Shown in pieces: positions 32,906 through 42,497 of a stretch of 64,000 nt of DNA. The position numbers were made by a program, and so were the translations under genes. The stretch covers positions 1,240,001 through 1,304,000 of the forward strand of contig NZ_VJYI01000001.1 in assembly GCF_008065375.1 (NCBI RefSeq), written 5' to 3'. Source of the stretch: Nonomuraea sp. SYSU D8015. Its GTDB lineage: Bacteria; Actinomycetota; Actinomycetes; Streptosporangiales; Streptosporangiaceae. The notes under the pieces were generated by a model. The model was not told the origin of the DNA. It worked only from the letters and a program-made list of their open reading frames with translations, and searched no databases. Positions within the stretch are counted from its first letter, which is position 1, and each line of letters opens with the position of its first letter.

Positions 32906-34297
32906 TTGATCTCTGCCAAGTTGCGCGGAGCGGTGTTGTGTGCGGCGCTCATGCTGGTCTCCGCCTGCGCGGCGGGCCCTCAGGCAGGAGAGGGGCCGGC
33001 GACACCCGCGACCACGTCGCAGGAGACCAGCGCTCCAGCCGGCAGGGCCACCGGCACCGCGACAGGCGGTGTCATGATGAGTGACAACATCAAGCAGGTG
33101 GCCCACGTGCCGAGGACCGCTCCCTTCGACGGGACGGACGATATCAACACCGACCTGGCCTTCCAGGGCGACTACGCCTATGTGGGCAACTTCGGTGGTT
33201 TTTCAATCTATGACATCAGCGATCCCACCAAGCCGCAGATCGTGAGCCAGGTGGCCTGCCCGGCACAGCAGAACGATGTCACGATCCACGAGAACCTGCT
33301 GATCCTGTCCATCGACGAGCCGCGGGCCGGCCCCGAGTGCGACGCGGGGGAGAACGAGAGGAGCTGGGAGGGCCTGCGGATCTTCGACGTGAGCGACAAG
33401 AAGAGCCCGCGGTACGTCGGCGCGGTCCAGACCGAGTGCGGCTCCCACACGCACACGATGGTGCCCGCCCAGGACAGCCTGTACGTGTACGTCTCGTCCC
33501 CCGGCCCCGAGCCCGACTCGAAGACCTGCCCGGCCCCGCACGAGCTCATCCAGATCGTAGAAGTCCCGCTAAAGTCGCCTCAATCCGCAAAAATCGTGGC
33601 GAAGCCGGACATCTTCCCTGAGCGGCAGCACTCCGAGTTCGCCTCCGGCTGCCACGACATCACCGCCTACCCGGAGAAGAAGCTCGCCGCGGCCGCCTGC
33701 TTCGGCGACGGCGTGCTGCTCGACATCTCCGACCCGGTGAACCCGAAGGTGCTCCAGCAGCTCACCGACCAGGAGAACTTCCAGATCTGGCACTCGGCGA
33801 CGTTCAACAACGACGGGACGAAGGTCGTGTTCGGCGACGAGCTGGGCGGCGGCGGCCAGGCCACATGCGACCGCAACACGCCGAACACGAAGGGCGCCAA
33901 CGCCGTCTACGACCTGGTGAACGGCAAGCTGGAGAAGCGCGGCTACTTCAAGATCCCGCGGGAGCAGCAGCCGGAGGAGAACTGCGTGGCCCACAACGGC
34001 TCCCTGATCCCGGTGCCCGGCAAGGACATCATGGTGCAGGCCTGGTACCAGGGCGGCGTGTCGATCTGGGACTTCACCGACTCGGCGAACCCCAAGGAGA
34101 TCGGCTACTTCGAGCGCGGCCCGAACCGGCAGGCCGGCATCGCGGGCTCCTGGTCGGCCTACTACTACAACGGCTACATCTACTCCAGCGACATCATGGA
34201 GGGCCTGGACGTCCTCGAGATCGACGATCCGCTCACCGACCCGGCCAAGAAGGTCAAGATGGACGACTTCAACGTCCAGACCCAGAAGAGCTACTGA
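32906..34297 (+). CDS. LVIVD-repeat lipoprotein
   Basis: A 463-residue protein from TTG with AAAGGGG upstream. Lipobox LVSAC (Cys21) is followed by a Thr/Ala linker. A beta-propeller built of LVIVD-type blades follows, with repeated GLxIYDISDPTKP-like units. Several Cys in the propeller suggest disulfides outside the cell. The substrate is unknown. It starts 57 nt from the divergent DUF305 gene. Confidence 0.8.
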   Translation: MISAKLRGAVLCAALMLVSACAAGPQAGEGPATPATTSQETSAPAGRATGTATGGVMMSDNIKQVAHVPRTAPFDGTDDINTDLAFQGDYAYVGNFGGFSIYDISDPTKPQIVSQVACPAQQNDVTIHENLLILSIDEPRAGPECDAGENERSWEGLRIFDVSDKKSPRYVGAVQTECGSHTHTMVPAQDSLYVYVSSPGPEPDSKTCPAPHELIQIVEVPLKSPQSAKIVAKPDIFPERQHSEFASGCHDITAYPEKKLAAAACFGDGVLLDISDPVNPKVLQQLTDQENFQIWHSATFNNDGTKVVFGDELGGGGQATCDRNTPNTKGANAVYDLVNGKLEKRGYFKIPREQQPEENCVAHNGSLIPVPGKDIMVQAWYQGGVSIWDFTDSANPKEIGYFERGPNRQAGIAGSWSAYYYNGYIYSSDIMEGLDVLEIDDPLTDPAKKVKMDDFNVQTQKSY

Positions 34298-34815
34298 GGC
34301 ATCTCCTGGGGCCATGAGTGCGTCGACCGCGCCGCCGCCCCTGTGATGGCGGCGCCGTCGAGGCGCACCCGCTCGGGACGGATGCCGGCCCACGGCCATT
34401 CGACCGTCAGCAGGAAGTCCTGCGGCGGCGGCAGCGGGAACAACCACAACGGCATCTGGTAGAGGGTGAACGACGCGTCGCCGCGCACTCCTCCGGGAAA
34501 CCAGGAGAGGCTCGGCGGCGCGCAGTCGTGGTCCTTGCCGGAGTCCACCTCGACGCCGTTCGCGTAGCGCAGGCTGACGTGCAGGGACGTGCTCTCCTCG
34601 CCCGAGAACGCCGAGTCGAGCTGCAGCGCCAGGCTGCGCGGAGCGGCGGCGTTGCGGGCCACGACGTCGAGGCTGAGCAGGCAGCCGGAGGTGTAGGCGT
34701 GGATCATCGGCAGCCGCACGGCCAGGGCCGGGGTGCGGGCGAGCACGCGCTCCACCGTGACGATCGCGCCCATCTCAGAAATCGGCGGCAGCGGCGCGCC
34801 GCCATCCCCACTCAT
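34291..34815 (-). CDS. Hypothetical beta-rich protein
   Basis: A 174-residue soluble protein with many aromatic and Pro residues and no signal peptide or membrane segment. The last 7 nt overlap the LVIVD gene end. It lacks a motif I recognise. Composition and position support it being a real gene. Confidence 0.6.
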   Translation of the reverse strand: MSGDGGAPLPPISEMGAIVTVERVLARTPALAVRLPMIHAYTSGCLLSLDVVARNAAAPRSLALQLDSAFSGEESTSLHVSLRYANGVEVDSGKDHDCAPPSLSWFPGGVRGDASFTLYQMPLWLFPLPPPQDFLLTVEWPWAGIRPERVRLDGAAITGAAARSTHSWPQEMPQ

Positions 34816-34914
34816 CCGGACCCTCCATTGATCGGAGGCGATGTTGCCGGGAATCCTAACGTCGCCGTTCGATCGCGCGCGAGGAGAACGCCGGAACGCA
34901 GGGCGAATGGAGGA

Positions 34915-34941
34915 GGCCCCGCCCTGGTGAGGGGCGGGGCC
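34915..34941 (-). terminator. Terminator of the lysR-pabB-pabC unit
   Basis: A 10-nt stem GGCCCCGCCC/GGGCGGGGCC with a short loop lies 8 nt after the pabC stop. Confidence 0.7.
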
Positions 34942-34948
34942 GGGACGA

Positions 34949-35779
34949 TCACGGGTCGAGGTCGGCGGCCGAGCGCTCGGCGAAGACGCGCATGGCCTTG
35001 GTGGTGATCGGGCCGGGGGCCACTGGCAGCTCGGTGTCGTCCACCAGCTTGATCGGCTGGACGTCGCGGGTGGTGGAGGTGAGGAACGCCTCCTCGGCCT
35101 CGTAGAGCGCCGACAGCGGGACGTCGGTCTCCTCGCCGCCGAACCATTCGAGCACCAGCGCCCGGGTGACGCCGGCCAGGCAGCCGGACTCCAGGGTGGG
35201 GGTGAGCAGGCGGCCGTCGCGGACGATGAAGATGTTGGAGCCGGTGCCCTCGCAGAGGTCGCCGGCGAGGTTGCCGAAGATCGCCTCGCCGCCGCCGCGC
35301 TTCTTGGCGTGCAGCAGCGCCTTGGCGTTGTCGCCGTAGGAGGTGCTCTTGACGCCGGCCAGGGCGCCGCGCTCGTTGCGCGGCCAGGGGACCACGGCGA
35401 CGTTGGCGGTGGCGGGGAACGGCTTCTGCTCGTCCACGATGACGATGGCGGTGGTGCCCTGGTCGCCGCGGTCGGAGCCGAGCGGCCCCGGGCCGCTGGT
35501 GTAGGTGACCCGGATGCGGCCCAGCTCCCAGGCGGGCGCGGCCTCCAGGCACGCGGCGACGCCGTCGGCGATGGCCGCGAGGTCGGGCTCGGGCAGCTCC
35601 ATGCGCTGGGCGGAGAGCTTGAGCCGGTCGAGATGCCGGGTGAGCGCGAACGACTTGCCGTTCACGATCTTGATGGTCTCGAACACGCCGTCGCCGACCA
35701 TCAGACCGTGGTCGAAGACCGAGACGCTGGCCCGCGCGGGGTCGACGAGCTCCCCGTTGACCCAGACAGGGATGTTCAT
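34949..35779 (-). CDS. pabC: Class IV aminotransferase / 4-amino-4-deoxychorismate lyase
   Basis: A 276-residue PLP fold-type IV enzyme. N-terminal VFDHGLMVGDGVFETIKI and the PLP-lysine region LAGVKSTSYGDN, then GTGSNIFIV and TSTTRDVQPI, are family signatures. It follows pabB with a 4-nt overlap, so the best reading is the lyase that makes p-aminobenzoate for folate. A branched-chain or D-amino-acid aminotransferase cannot be excluded from sequence alone. Confidence 0.8.
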   Translation of the reverse strand: MNIPVWVNGELVDPARASVSVFDHGLMVGDGVFETIKIVNGKSFALTRHLDRLKLSAQRMELPEPDLAAIADGVAACLEAAPAWELGRIRVTYTSGPGPLGSDRGDQGTTAIVIVDEQKPFPATANVAVVPWPRNERGALAGVKSTSYGDNAKALLHAKKRGGGEAIFGNLAGDLCEGTGSNIFIVRDGRLLTPTLESGCLAGVTRALVLEWFGGEETDVPLSALYEAEEAFLTSTTRDVQPIKLVDDTELPVAPGPITTKAMRVFAERSAADLDP

Positions 35780-36789
35780 TCATTTCCTCCTGTGGATGCC
35801 AGTGCGATGAGCCTGGCTGCCTTGAGCTCGGTCTCGAGCCACTCGCGCCCGGGGTCGCTGCCCCACGTGATGCCCGCTCCCGTGCCGAACCGGATCTCGC
35901 CTGCCGAGATCCAGAATGTTCTGATGCCCACGGCCAGCGCCGCCCTCTTCCGATCGGCGTCGACCCAGCCCACGGCCCCACAGTACGGCCCGCGAGGTGC
36001 TGGTTCGAGCTCATTGATGATGCGCAGCGCCGACGATTTGGGCGCGCCCGTGACGGATCCGGGCGGGAACGTCGCGGCGAACAGCCCGGGCCAGCCCACC
36101 CCGGGCGCCAGCCGGGCGCGCACGGTGGAGACGAGGTGGACCAGCCCGGGATGGGCCTCGACCGCGCACAGCGACGGCACCTCGACGGAGCCGACGGCGG
36201 CGACCCGGCCCAGGTCGTTGCGGACCAGGTCGACGATCATGACGTTCTCGGCGTAGTCCTTGTCGAGCAGGTCGCCGGCGGTGGCGCCGGTGCCCTTGAT
36301 CGGCCTGGACTCCACGACGTCGCCGTCACGCGACAGGTAGAGCTCCGGCGAGGCCGACACGACACTGAGCCCGGGGACGCGGATCACGCCCCCGTAAGGG
36401 GCGGGGTTGCCGGCGGCGAGCCTGGCGGCCAGGGCGAGGAGGTCGGCGTCGGGCGGGACGGGCGCGGTCAGGATCCGGCACAGGTTCGCCTGGTAGACCT
36501 CGCCCTGCTCGATGTAGCCGCGGATGGTCCGCACGCCGCGCTCGTAGGCGTCCCGGCCGAGCGAGCTGCGCCACTGGCCGGGGTGCGGCCCGTGCCAGGG
36601 GGCGGCCGGCTCGGGCAGGGGCGCCCGGCGCACCCGGTCGAACCGGGCGCACGTCACCTTGCCCTCGTAGTCGACGACGACGGCCCACCAGCCCTCGCCG
36701 TCGAGCGCGGCGAGGTCGGAGGTCACGTCTCGCAGACCGGTGGCGAGAGTGTGACCTAAATGGGCGAAGCCGTCGTACACACTTCCCAT
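35776..36789 (-). CDS. pabB: Aminodeoxychorismate synthase component I
   Basis: A 337-residue chorismate-binding enzyme. ESRPIKGT, LVRNDLGRVA, PGSVTGAPK and GPYCGAVGW are the chorismate-enzyme signatures. It is shorter than TrpE-type proteins and keeps little beyond the catalytic domain, as in many actinomycete PabB proteins. ATG at 36,789 lies inside the lysR 3' end. No glutaminase (PabA) gene is next to it. Confidence 0.85.
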   Translation of the reverse strand: MGSVYDGFAHLGHTLATGLRDVTSDLAALDGEGWWAVVVDYEGKVTCARFDRVRRAPLPEPAAPWHGPHPGQWRSSLGRDAYERGVRTIRGYIEQGEVYQANLCRILTAPVPPDADLLALAARLAAGNPAPYGGVIRVPGLSVVSASPELYLSRDGDVVESRPIKGTGATAGDLLDKDYAENVMIVDLVRNDLGRVAAVGSVEVPSLCAVEAHPGLVHLVSTVRARLAPGVGWPGLFAATFPPGSVTGAPKSSALRIINELEPAPRGPYCGAVGWVDADRKRAALAVGIRTFWISAGEIRFGTGAGITWGSDPGREWLETELKAARLIALASTGGNE

Positions 36790-37673
36790 TCTCCCAGCAA
36801 ATCGAGGAGCTCCAGCGTCGCGGGCAGGGGATCCTCGGGCAGGGCCGCGTAAACCTTGCGCATCGGCGCCATTCCGCGCAGCGGCCGCAGCACCAGATCG
36901 GGCGGTACGGCCCGCGCCGCGAGCTCCGGCACGAGCGTCACGCCGAGCCCGGCGGCGACGAAACCGAACTTGCCCGACCATTCGGCCACCCGCAGCCCGC
37001 TGCGCGGCGTGAACCCGGCGGCCGCGCACGCGGTGACCAGCAGCGTGGGCTGGCCGCGCGGGGCCGCCTCGATCCAGGTCTCCCCGGCCAGGTCGCGCAG
37101 GTCCACGTCGGCCTCGCCGGCCAGCCGGTGACCGCGGGGCAGCGCGACGAACAGGCGGTCCTCGCCCAGCAGCACGGTCCGCGGCGCGTCGGCGGGCAGC
37201 CCGGACGGATAGTCGCTGATCACCGCCACGTCCAGCGCCCCGGCGCGCAGCCGCTCCATCAGATGCCCGGTGAGCCCCTCGACCAGGCGCAGCTCGACGT
37301 GCGGCCGCCGCTCGGCGAAGCGCTTCAAGGTCTGCGGGACGAGATCCACGTTGGCGGTGGCGAACGCGCCCACGCGCAGCGTGCCGCCCCGGCCGCCGTG
37401 GATGGCGGCCAGCTCCTCGCCCGCCCGTTCCAGCCGGTCCAGGACGGCGACGGCGTGGCGGTGCAGGGCGGCGCCGGCGGGCGTCAGCCGCACGCCCCGG
37501 GCCAGGCGCTCGAAGAGCGGCCCGCCGGCGGCGCGCTCCAGCGCCGCGACGCGGCGGGAGACCGCCGACTGGGTGTAGCCGAGCAGCTCGGCGGCGGCGG
37601 TGAACGATCCGCTCCGCGCCACCTCGTCGAAGAGGCGCAGCGCGGCGGTGTCAAAGGCATTCACGTCAAGCAT
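36756..37673 (-). CDS. LysR-family regulator
   Basis: A 305-residue protein. The N-terminal winged HTH (LRLFDEVARSGSFTAAAELL...SQSAVSRR-like order) is followed by a linker helix and a two-lobed effector-binding domain (about 90-300). It is divergent from the dehydrogenase-RidA gene across 58 nt, so it probably controls that gene. It also overlaps pabB by 34 nt, linking pabB/pabC to its transcript. Confidence 0.85.
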   Translation of the reverse strand: MLDVNAFDTAALRLFDEVARSGSFTAAAELLGYTQSAVSRRVAALERAAGGPLFERLARGVRLTPAGAALHRHAVAVLDRLERAGEELAAIHGGRGGTLRVGAFATANVDLVPQTLKRFAERRPHVELRLVEGLTGHLMERLRAGALDVAVISDYPSGLPADAPRTVLLGEDRLFVALPRGHRLAGEADVDLRDLAGETWIEAAPRGQPTLLVTACAAAGFTPRSGLRVAEWSGKFGFVAAGLGVTLVPELAARAVPPDLVLRPLRGMAPMRKVYAALPEDPLPATLELLDLLGEWEVCTTASPI

Positions 37674-37731
37674 GGCTGGTATGCAATCTAGTCGGTGGTG
37701 GAATACCTCGCATCCGGGTTCACTGGGGCCC

Positions 37732-38898
37732 GTGATTGCTTTTCTCGGACAAGGGCGCATGGGCGCCCCCATGGCTCGGCGGCTGGTTGCGGCCGGGCAC
37801 CAGGTGACGACGTGGCGGCGCGGCGCCGGAGTCTCCGCCGCCGCCGCGGTGGAGGGCGCGGACCTGGTCATCACGATGCTCAGCGACCCGGCCGCGGTAC
37901 GCGAGGTGCTGACGGCGGCGCTGCCGGGGCTGCGTCCCGGCGCGACGGTGGTCGAGATGTCCACGATCGGCCCGGAGGCGGTGCGGGAGCTGCGGGCGCT
38001 GCTGCCGCCCTCGGTGGCGCTGGTGGACGCGCCGGTGCTGGGCAGCGTCGGGCCCGCCGCCGAGGGCACGCTGACCGTGCTCGCGGGCGGCGACGTGTCG
38101 GGCTGCCGCGAGGTGCTGTCGGTGTTCGGGTCCGTGCGGGAGCTCGGGCCGCTGGGGGCCGGCGCGGCCATGAAGATCGCCGTCATGAGCGCGATGGTGC
38201 CCGCGCACGTGCTGCTGGCGGAGACGTACGCGTACGGCGAGGCGCACGGCGTGGACCGCGAGGCGCTGGCCGACGTGCTGGCGGGGACCCCGCTCGGCGT
38301 GCTGGCGGAGCGGCTGCGCGCCCCGTCGAAGGAGACCCGCTACTCGCTGGCGCACGCGGCGAAGGACCTGGAGCTGGGCGCCTGGGAGGGCGCGTCGCTG
38401 GCCACGGCCGCCCGGGCGCGGCTGCAGGAGGCGCGGGCGGCCGGACTCGGCGAGCGCGACCTGACCGCGATCGCCGAGCACGTCGCAGATCCTCCCGGAC
38501 CGCGCGCCGTGCCGCTCAACCCGTCGACGGTCCCGGCCACGAACGGCATGTACTCGCACGCCGTCCGGGTCGGCGACATGCTCTACGTCTCCGGCCAGGC
38601 GGCCTTCGACGAGCAGGGGAACCTCGTCGGCGAGGGCTCCATGGCGGCCCAGGCCGAGCACGTCTTCCAGGTGATCGGGCGCATCCTGGCCGATCAGGGG
38701 GCCACGTTCGACGACATCGCGTTCATCAGGACGTACCTGACGGACATGGACGCCCGCGCGGAGTACGGCGCGGTGCGCCGCAAGTACATCACCGGCACAC
38801 CCCCGGCCAGCACGACCGTCGAGGTGTCGAAGCTGTTCATGCCGGGGCTGCTGCTCGAAGTGGACCTGATCGTGGCGCTCAGGCCAGGGCGCCCGTGA
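37732..38898 (+). CDS. Fusion: beta-hydroxyacid dehydrogenase-like + RidA-like domain
   Basis: A 388-residue single frame from GTG. Residues 1-250 are an NAD(P)-binding 3-hydroxyisobutyrate dehydrogenase-like domain: FLGQGRMGAPMARRL, a central GSVGPAAEGTL segment and the catalytic-position Lys148. Residues ~258-388 are a RidA/YjgF domain (YVSGQ, DMDARAEYGAVRRKYI, LLLEVDLIV). The Arg that binds substrate in archetypal RidA, expected near 360 (P-A-R), appears as Ser. The fused domain may handle a reactive imine or product of the dehydrogenase. LysR control is likely. Confidence 0.8.
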   Translation: MIAFLGQGRMGAPMARRLVAAGHQVTTWRRGAGVSAAAAVEGADLVITMLSDPAAVREVLTAALPGLRPGATVVEMSTIGPEAVRELRALLPPSVALVDAPVLGSVGPAAEGTLTVLAGGDVSGCREVLSVFGSVRELGPLGAGAAMKIAVMSAMVPAHVLLAETYAYGEAHGVDREALADVLAGTPLGVLAERLRAPSKETRYSLAHAAKDLELGAWEGASLATAARARLQEARAAGLGERDLTAIAEHVADPPGPRAVPLNPSTVPATNGMYSHAVRVGDMLYVSGQAAFDEQGNLVGEGSMAAQAEHVFQVIGRILADQGATFDDIAFIRTYLTDMDARAEYGAVRRKYITGTPPASTTVEVSKLFMPGLLLEVDLIVALRPGRP

Positions 38899-40429
38899 CG
38901 GACTCGGCCGCCGCCACCACGCCGCCGTCGGCCACCAGGCGGACGGCGGAGTCGATCTCCGGCGCCAGGAACCGGTCGGGGCCCGGGGCGGGCACGGTCT
39001 CGCGCAGGGCCTTCACCACGGCCGCCGTGGCGGGCGCGGGCTCCAGGGGCGCGCGCAGGTCCAGCGCGCGGGCGGCGGTGAGGACCTCGATCGCCAGCAC
39101 GCGCGTGAGCCCGTCGATCGACCTGCGCAGCTTGCGCGCGGCCGACCACCCCATGGACACGTGGTCCTCCTGCATGGCCGAGCTGGGGATGGAGTCGACG
39201 CTCGCGGGCACGGCCAGCCGCTTCAGCTCGGAGACGATCGCCGCCTGGGTGTATTGAGCGATCATGTGCCCGGAGTCGACGCCGGGGTCGTCGGCCAGGA
39301 ACGCGGGCAGCCCGTGGTTGCGGGCCACGTCCAGGAACCGGTCGGTGCGGCGTTCGGACATCGAGGCCAGGTCGGCGGCCACGACGGCGAGGAAGTCCAG
39401 GACGTACGCGATCGGCGCGCCGTGGAAGTTGCCGTTGGACTCGACGCGGCCGTCGGCGAGCACGGCCGGGTTGTCGACGGCGCTGGCCAGCTCCCAGCCG
39501 GCGACGGTGGCGGCGTGCGCGATCGTGTCGCGGGCGGCGCCGGCGACCTGCGGCGCGCAGCGCAGCGAGTAGGCGTCCTGGACCCGGGTGCACGCCTCCG
39601 GGTCGCGGTGGCTGGCCATGATGCCGGAATCCCGCAGGATCTTCATCATGTTGGCGGCCGACAGCGCCTGGCCCGGGTGGGGGCGCAGGGCCTGCAGCTC
39701 CGGCATGAACACCCGGTCGGTGCCCAGCAGCGCCTCCACGCTCATCGCGGCGCTCACGTCGGCCGTCCTGACGAGCTTGGTGAGGTCGTCGATGGCGAGG
39801 ACGAGCATGCCGAGCATGCCGTCGGTGCCGTTGATGAGCGCCAGGCCCTCCTTGGCGGCCAGCTCGACGGGCTCGATGTGGGCCTGCTTGAGCGCCTCGG
39901 CCGCCGGCTGGACGTTGCCGTCGGCGTCGCGTACGACGCCCTCGCCCATGAGCGTGAGGGCGACGTGCGCGAGCGGCGCGAGGTCGCCCGAGCAGCCGAG
40001 GCTGCCGTACTCGTGGACGATCGGCGTGATGCCCGCGCTGATCAGCGCGGCCAGGGTCTTGGCGGTGCCAGGCCTGATGCCGGTGTGGCCGGAGGCCAGC
40101 GTGCGCAGGCGCAGCAGCATGAGGGCGCGCACGACCTCGGTCTCCACCTCGGGGCCGCTGCCGGCCGCGTGGGAGCGGACGAGGGAACGCTGGAGCTGGG
40201 TGCGCAGCGCCGGGTCGATGTGCCGGGTGGCCAGCGCTCCGAAGCCGGTCGAGACGCCGTACGCGGGCAGCGGGCTCTCGGCCAGCTCGTCCACCCGCTG
40301 GCGGGCGGCCGACATGGCGGCCACAGCGTCGTCGGTGAGCCGGACGGCGGCCCCGTGCCGGGCCACGTTGATCACTTCCTGGAACGTCAGGGGCTCCGGG
40401 CCGACGTTCACGACTCCGTTGTCGCGCAT
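38879..40429 (-). CDS. hutH: Histidine ammonia-lyase
   Basis: A 516-residue enzyme of the MIO-dependent lyase family, converting histidine to urocanate. Signatures include YGVSTGFGAL, GSLGCSGDLAPLAH with the MIO tripeptide as Cys-Ser-Gly, and NGTDGML. Length matches HutH. Its 3' end overlaps the convergent fusion gene by 20 nt. No other hut gene is adjacent. The related tyrosine/aromatic lyases are less likely on this sequence. Confidence 0.88.
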   Translation of the reverse strand: MRDNGVVNVGPEPLTFQEVINVARHGAAVRLTDDAVAAMSAARQRVDELAESPLPAYGVSTGFGALATRHIDPALRTQLQRSLVRSHAAGSGPEVETEVVRALMLLRLRTLASGHTGIRPGTAKTLAALISAGITPIVHEYGSLGCSGDLAPLAHVALTLMGEGVVRDADGNVQPAAEALKQAHIEPVELAAKEGLALINGTDGMLGMLVLAIDDLTKLVRTADVSAAMSVEALLGTDRVFMPELQALRPHPGQALSAANMMKILRDSGIMASHRDPEACTRVQDAYSLRCAPQVAGAARDTIAHAATVAGWELASAVDNPAVLADGRVESNGNFHGAPIAYVLDFLAVVAADLASMSERRTDRFLDVARNHGLPAFLADDPGVDSGHMIAQYTQAAIVSELKRLAVPASVDSIPSSAMQEDHVSMGWSAARKLRRSIDGLTRVLAIEVLTAARALDLRAPLEPAPATAAVVKALRETVPAPGPDRFLAPEIDSAVRLVADGGVVAAAESVTGALA

Positions 40430-40448
40430 GGTGGGACTTCTCTCGCTG

Positions 40449-41162
40449 CTAGGTAACCGGCGTATGCGATGTTAGCTCCTTACTCGGGAACAACTCCGAC
40501 AGCCCCTCCCTGCCCTCGTCCGTGAGGATCAGTGCCCTCGGCACGCTGCCCCGGCGATACCAGCCGCGCGCGAACAACGCCTCCGTGATCGCCGCGCCCA
40601 GCGCCCCGCCGAGGTGCGCCCTGCGCTCGGTCCAGTCCAGGCACTCGGGGGCGAAGCGCCGCCTGGAGCGCCGCGCGCCCGCGACGTCCACGCCGAGCCC
40701 GGTCAGCAGCCGCTCCCCTTCGCCGGTCAGGTCGCAGCCCACGTAGTAGCCGCCTGCCCTGAGACCGTCGAGCAGCCCCACGCCGGCGCGTCCGGCCAGG
40801 TGGTCGTAGCAGGTGCGGGCCTCCTCCAGCAGCCTGGCCTGCCGGGACTGGCGCAGGGACCGCACCGGCGGCCGGGCGCTGATCCTGGCCAGCACCTCCA
40901 GCACTTCCGCCACCTCGTGCCCGGCCAGCCGGTAGTAGCGGTGGCGGCCCTGGCGCACGACGTCGACCAGCCTGCCATCCAGCAGCCTGGCCAGGTGGGC
41001 GCTCGCGGTGGCGGGGCTCACGCCGGCGACCCTGGCCAGCTCGCCGGCCGCCAGCGCCCGCCCGTCGAGCAGGGCCGTCAGGATGGCCGCCCGGGTGGGC
41101 TCCGCGATGAGCGCGGCCACGGGCGCGATGTCGGCGTCACGGGCGATGTACTCCATGCTCAC
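40449..41162 (-). CDS. ArsR-type winged-helix regulator
   Basis: A 237-residue protein. The N-terminal ArsR HTH (LIAEPTRAAILTALLDG, VSPATASAHLARLLDGRLV) is followed by a helical region and a C-terminal DNA-sized domain with a GYYVGCDL segment. GTG at 41,162 and ATG at 41,156 are both possible starts. It is upstream of hutH on the same strand, so it may regulate it. No metal-binding Cys pair of classical ArsR is seen. Confidence 0.8.
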   Translation of the reverse strand: MSMEYIARDADIAPVAALIAEPTRAAILTALLDGRALAAGELARVAGVSPATASAHLARLLDGRLVDVVRQGRHRYYRLAGHEVAEVLEVLARISARPPVRSLRQSRQARLLEEARTCYDHLAGRAGVGLLDGLRAGGYYVGCDLTGEGERLLTGLGVDVAGARRSRRRFAPECLDWTERRAHLGGALGAAITEALFARGWYRRGSVPRALILTDEGREGLSELFPSKELTSHTPVT

Positions 41163-41205
41163 GACGCTAGTACGCCGACATTTCGCCCGGTGTCGAAGAA
41201 TGCCC

Positions 41206-41757
41206 TCAGCGCTTGCCGAGCGCCTTGCGGATCACCTCGCGGGCCCGGTCCATGACCGCCATGGGCGTCCCCAGCAGCACGTTCTTGACGGCGGACTCCG
41301 TGCCGGGATGCGGCCGGACCGGCGCGAGGGTCTCGGCCGCGCGCACCGCCGCCGCCATGGCCCGCCGCTCGGCGGCGGACGTGCAGGCGCGCAGCCGCGC
41401 GAACTCGTAGCGTTCCTCGCCTCGCGCGTGCATCGTGACGACGGTGCGCAGCTCGGCCAGACGCTCCCAGAACCGAGGGTGGTCAACGCCGTTCCGGTCC
41501 AGGTCGAGGAGGAGCCGTTTGGCGTGGTTCTCCTCGCGTAGCCGGTCGCCGACCACGCCCTGCCCGTTGTCGAGCTTCCTGCGCGCGTACGGGTGGACGA
41601 TCTCCTCCTCGGCGGTCTCGTGCACGGAGAGCATGCGGGTCAACCGGGCGAAGGCCCCGTCCACCTTGTCCGGGGGCGCCTTCTCGACCTCGTCGAACAG
41701 GTCCCTGATCTGCCCGTGCTGTGCCATCAGCAAATCGATCACATCGTGTTCAGCCAC
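41206..41757 (-). CDS. Hemerythrin HHE-domain protein
   Basis: A 183-residue protein with His ligands in AQHGQI, SVHETAEEEIVHP, EENHAKR and MHARGEE, matching the diiron hemerythrin pattern within residues 1-125, plus a basic helical tail. Such proteins bind oxygen or protect against nitrosative and oxidative stress. It is separate from the ArsR gene by 43 nt. Confidence 0.85.
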   Translation of the reverse strand: MAEHDVIDLLMAQHGQIRDLFDEVEKAPPDKVDGAFARLTRMLSVHETAEEEIVHPYARRKLDNGQGVVGDRLREENHAKRLLLDLDRNGVDHPRFWERLAELRTVVTMHARGEERYEFARLRACTSAAERRAMAAAVRAAETLAPVRPHPGTESAVKNVLLGTPMAVMDRAREVIRKALGKR

Positions 41758-41814
41758 TCCGAAGCCCTACCCGGGGGCCGCGGCGGGCACGCGCCCCCTT
41801 ACCGAACGCGGGCC

Positions 41815-42486
41815 GTCCGGGTAACCAACGCGGAGGTTGCCTGGACGGTCGCCGGGTACGGGCGGCGACATGGCCTTCGAGAAGAGGCGATCTCCTTCAG
41901 CCACCGGCTGGCCCGCCACTGCCCCGACACCGAGCTCAAGCGGCAGCTCGCCCGGGTGCGCCACCTGGAGGGCCGGCAGCAGAAGGCGGTCAACTGGCTG
42001 CTGCCCCGCACGGCCTCGGTGCTGGAGAGCACCATCGCCTACGAGACAGGTCGCCGTGGACCTGACCGCCTGGGTGGCCCGCATGGAGCCACCATTGACC
42101 TGCACGCGCTCACGATCACGGCCGCCGAGCAGCAGACCATGAACTTCTACATGAACGTCGGCCCCTGCAGACGGAGCCCGTCGCGCGGCAGCTACCACTC
42201 GTTCCTGGAGACGGAGTCCGATCCGAAGGTGAAGAGCAGCTGGGAGCTGCACCTCAACATGGAGCTGGAGCACCCGCGGCCGGCCGCCGAGCTGTTCAAG
42301 CGGTTCGACGGCCGCGACCCGGACCAGGTGCTGGCCCCGGCCCTGCCGCCGCCCGTGACGTTCCAGCCGAACAAGGCGTACGTGCGCGAGCTGATCGCCA
42401 CCCGGATCGATCAGACCACCCACTACCGCCTTCAGACCGAGGGCCCGACCCGGCCGGCCTCCAGCCGAGCCGCTGACGGAGGCTAG
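41815..42486 (+). pseudogene. Decayed ferritin-like family gene
   Basis: The frame from about 41,815 encodes VAWTVAGYGRRHGLREE and later SWELHLNMELEHPRPAAELFKRFDG, protein-like segments I associate with an uncharacterised ferritin-like family. No start codon or ribosome site precedes them. Near 42,045-42,095 the sensible reading moves to another frame (QVAVDLTAWVARMEP) and then back. The C-terminus is short. These lesions suggest a pseudogene; sequencing error is the alternative. Confidence 0.5.
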
Positions 42487-42497
42487 AGTCGGGTCTC

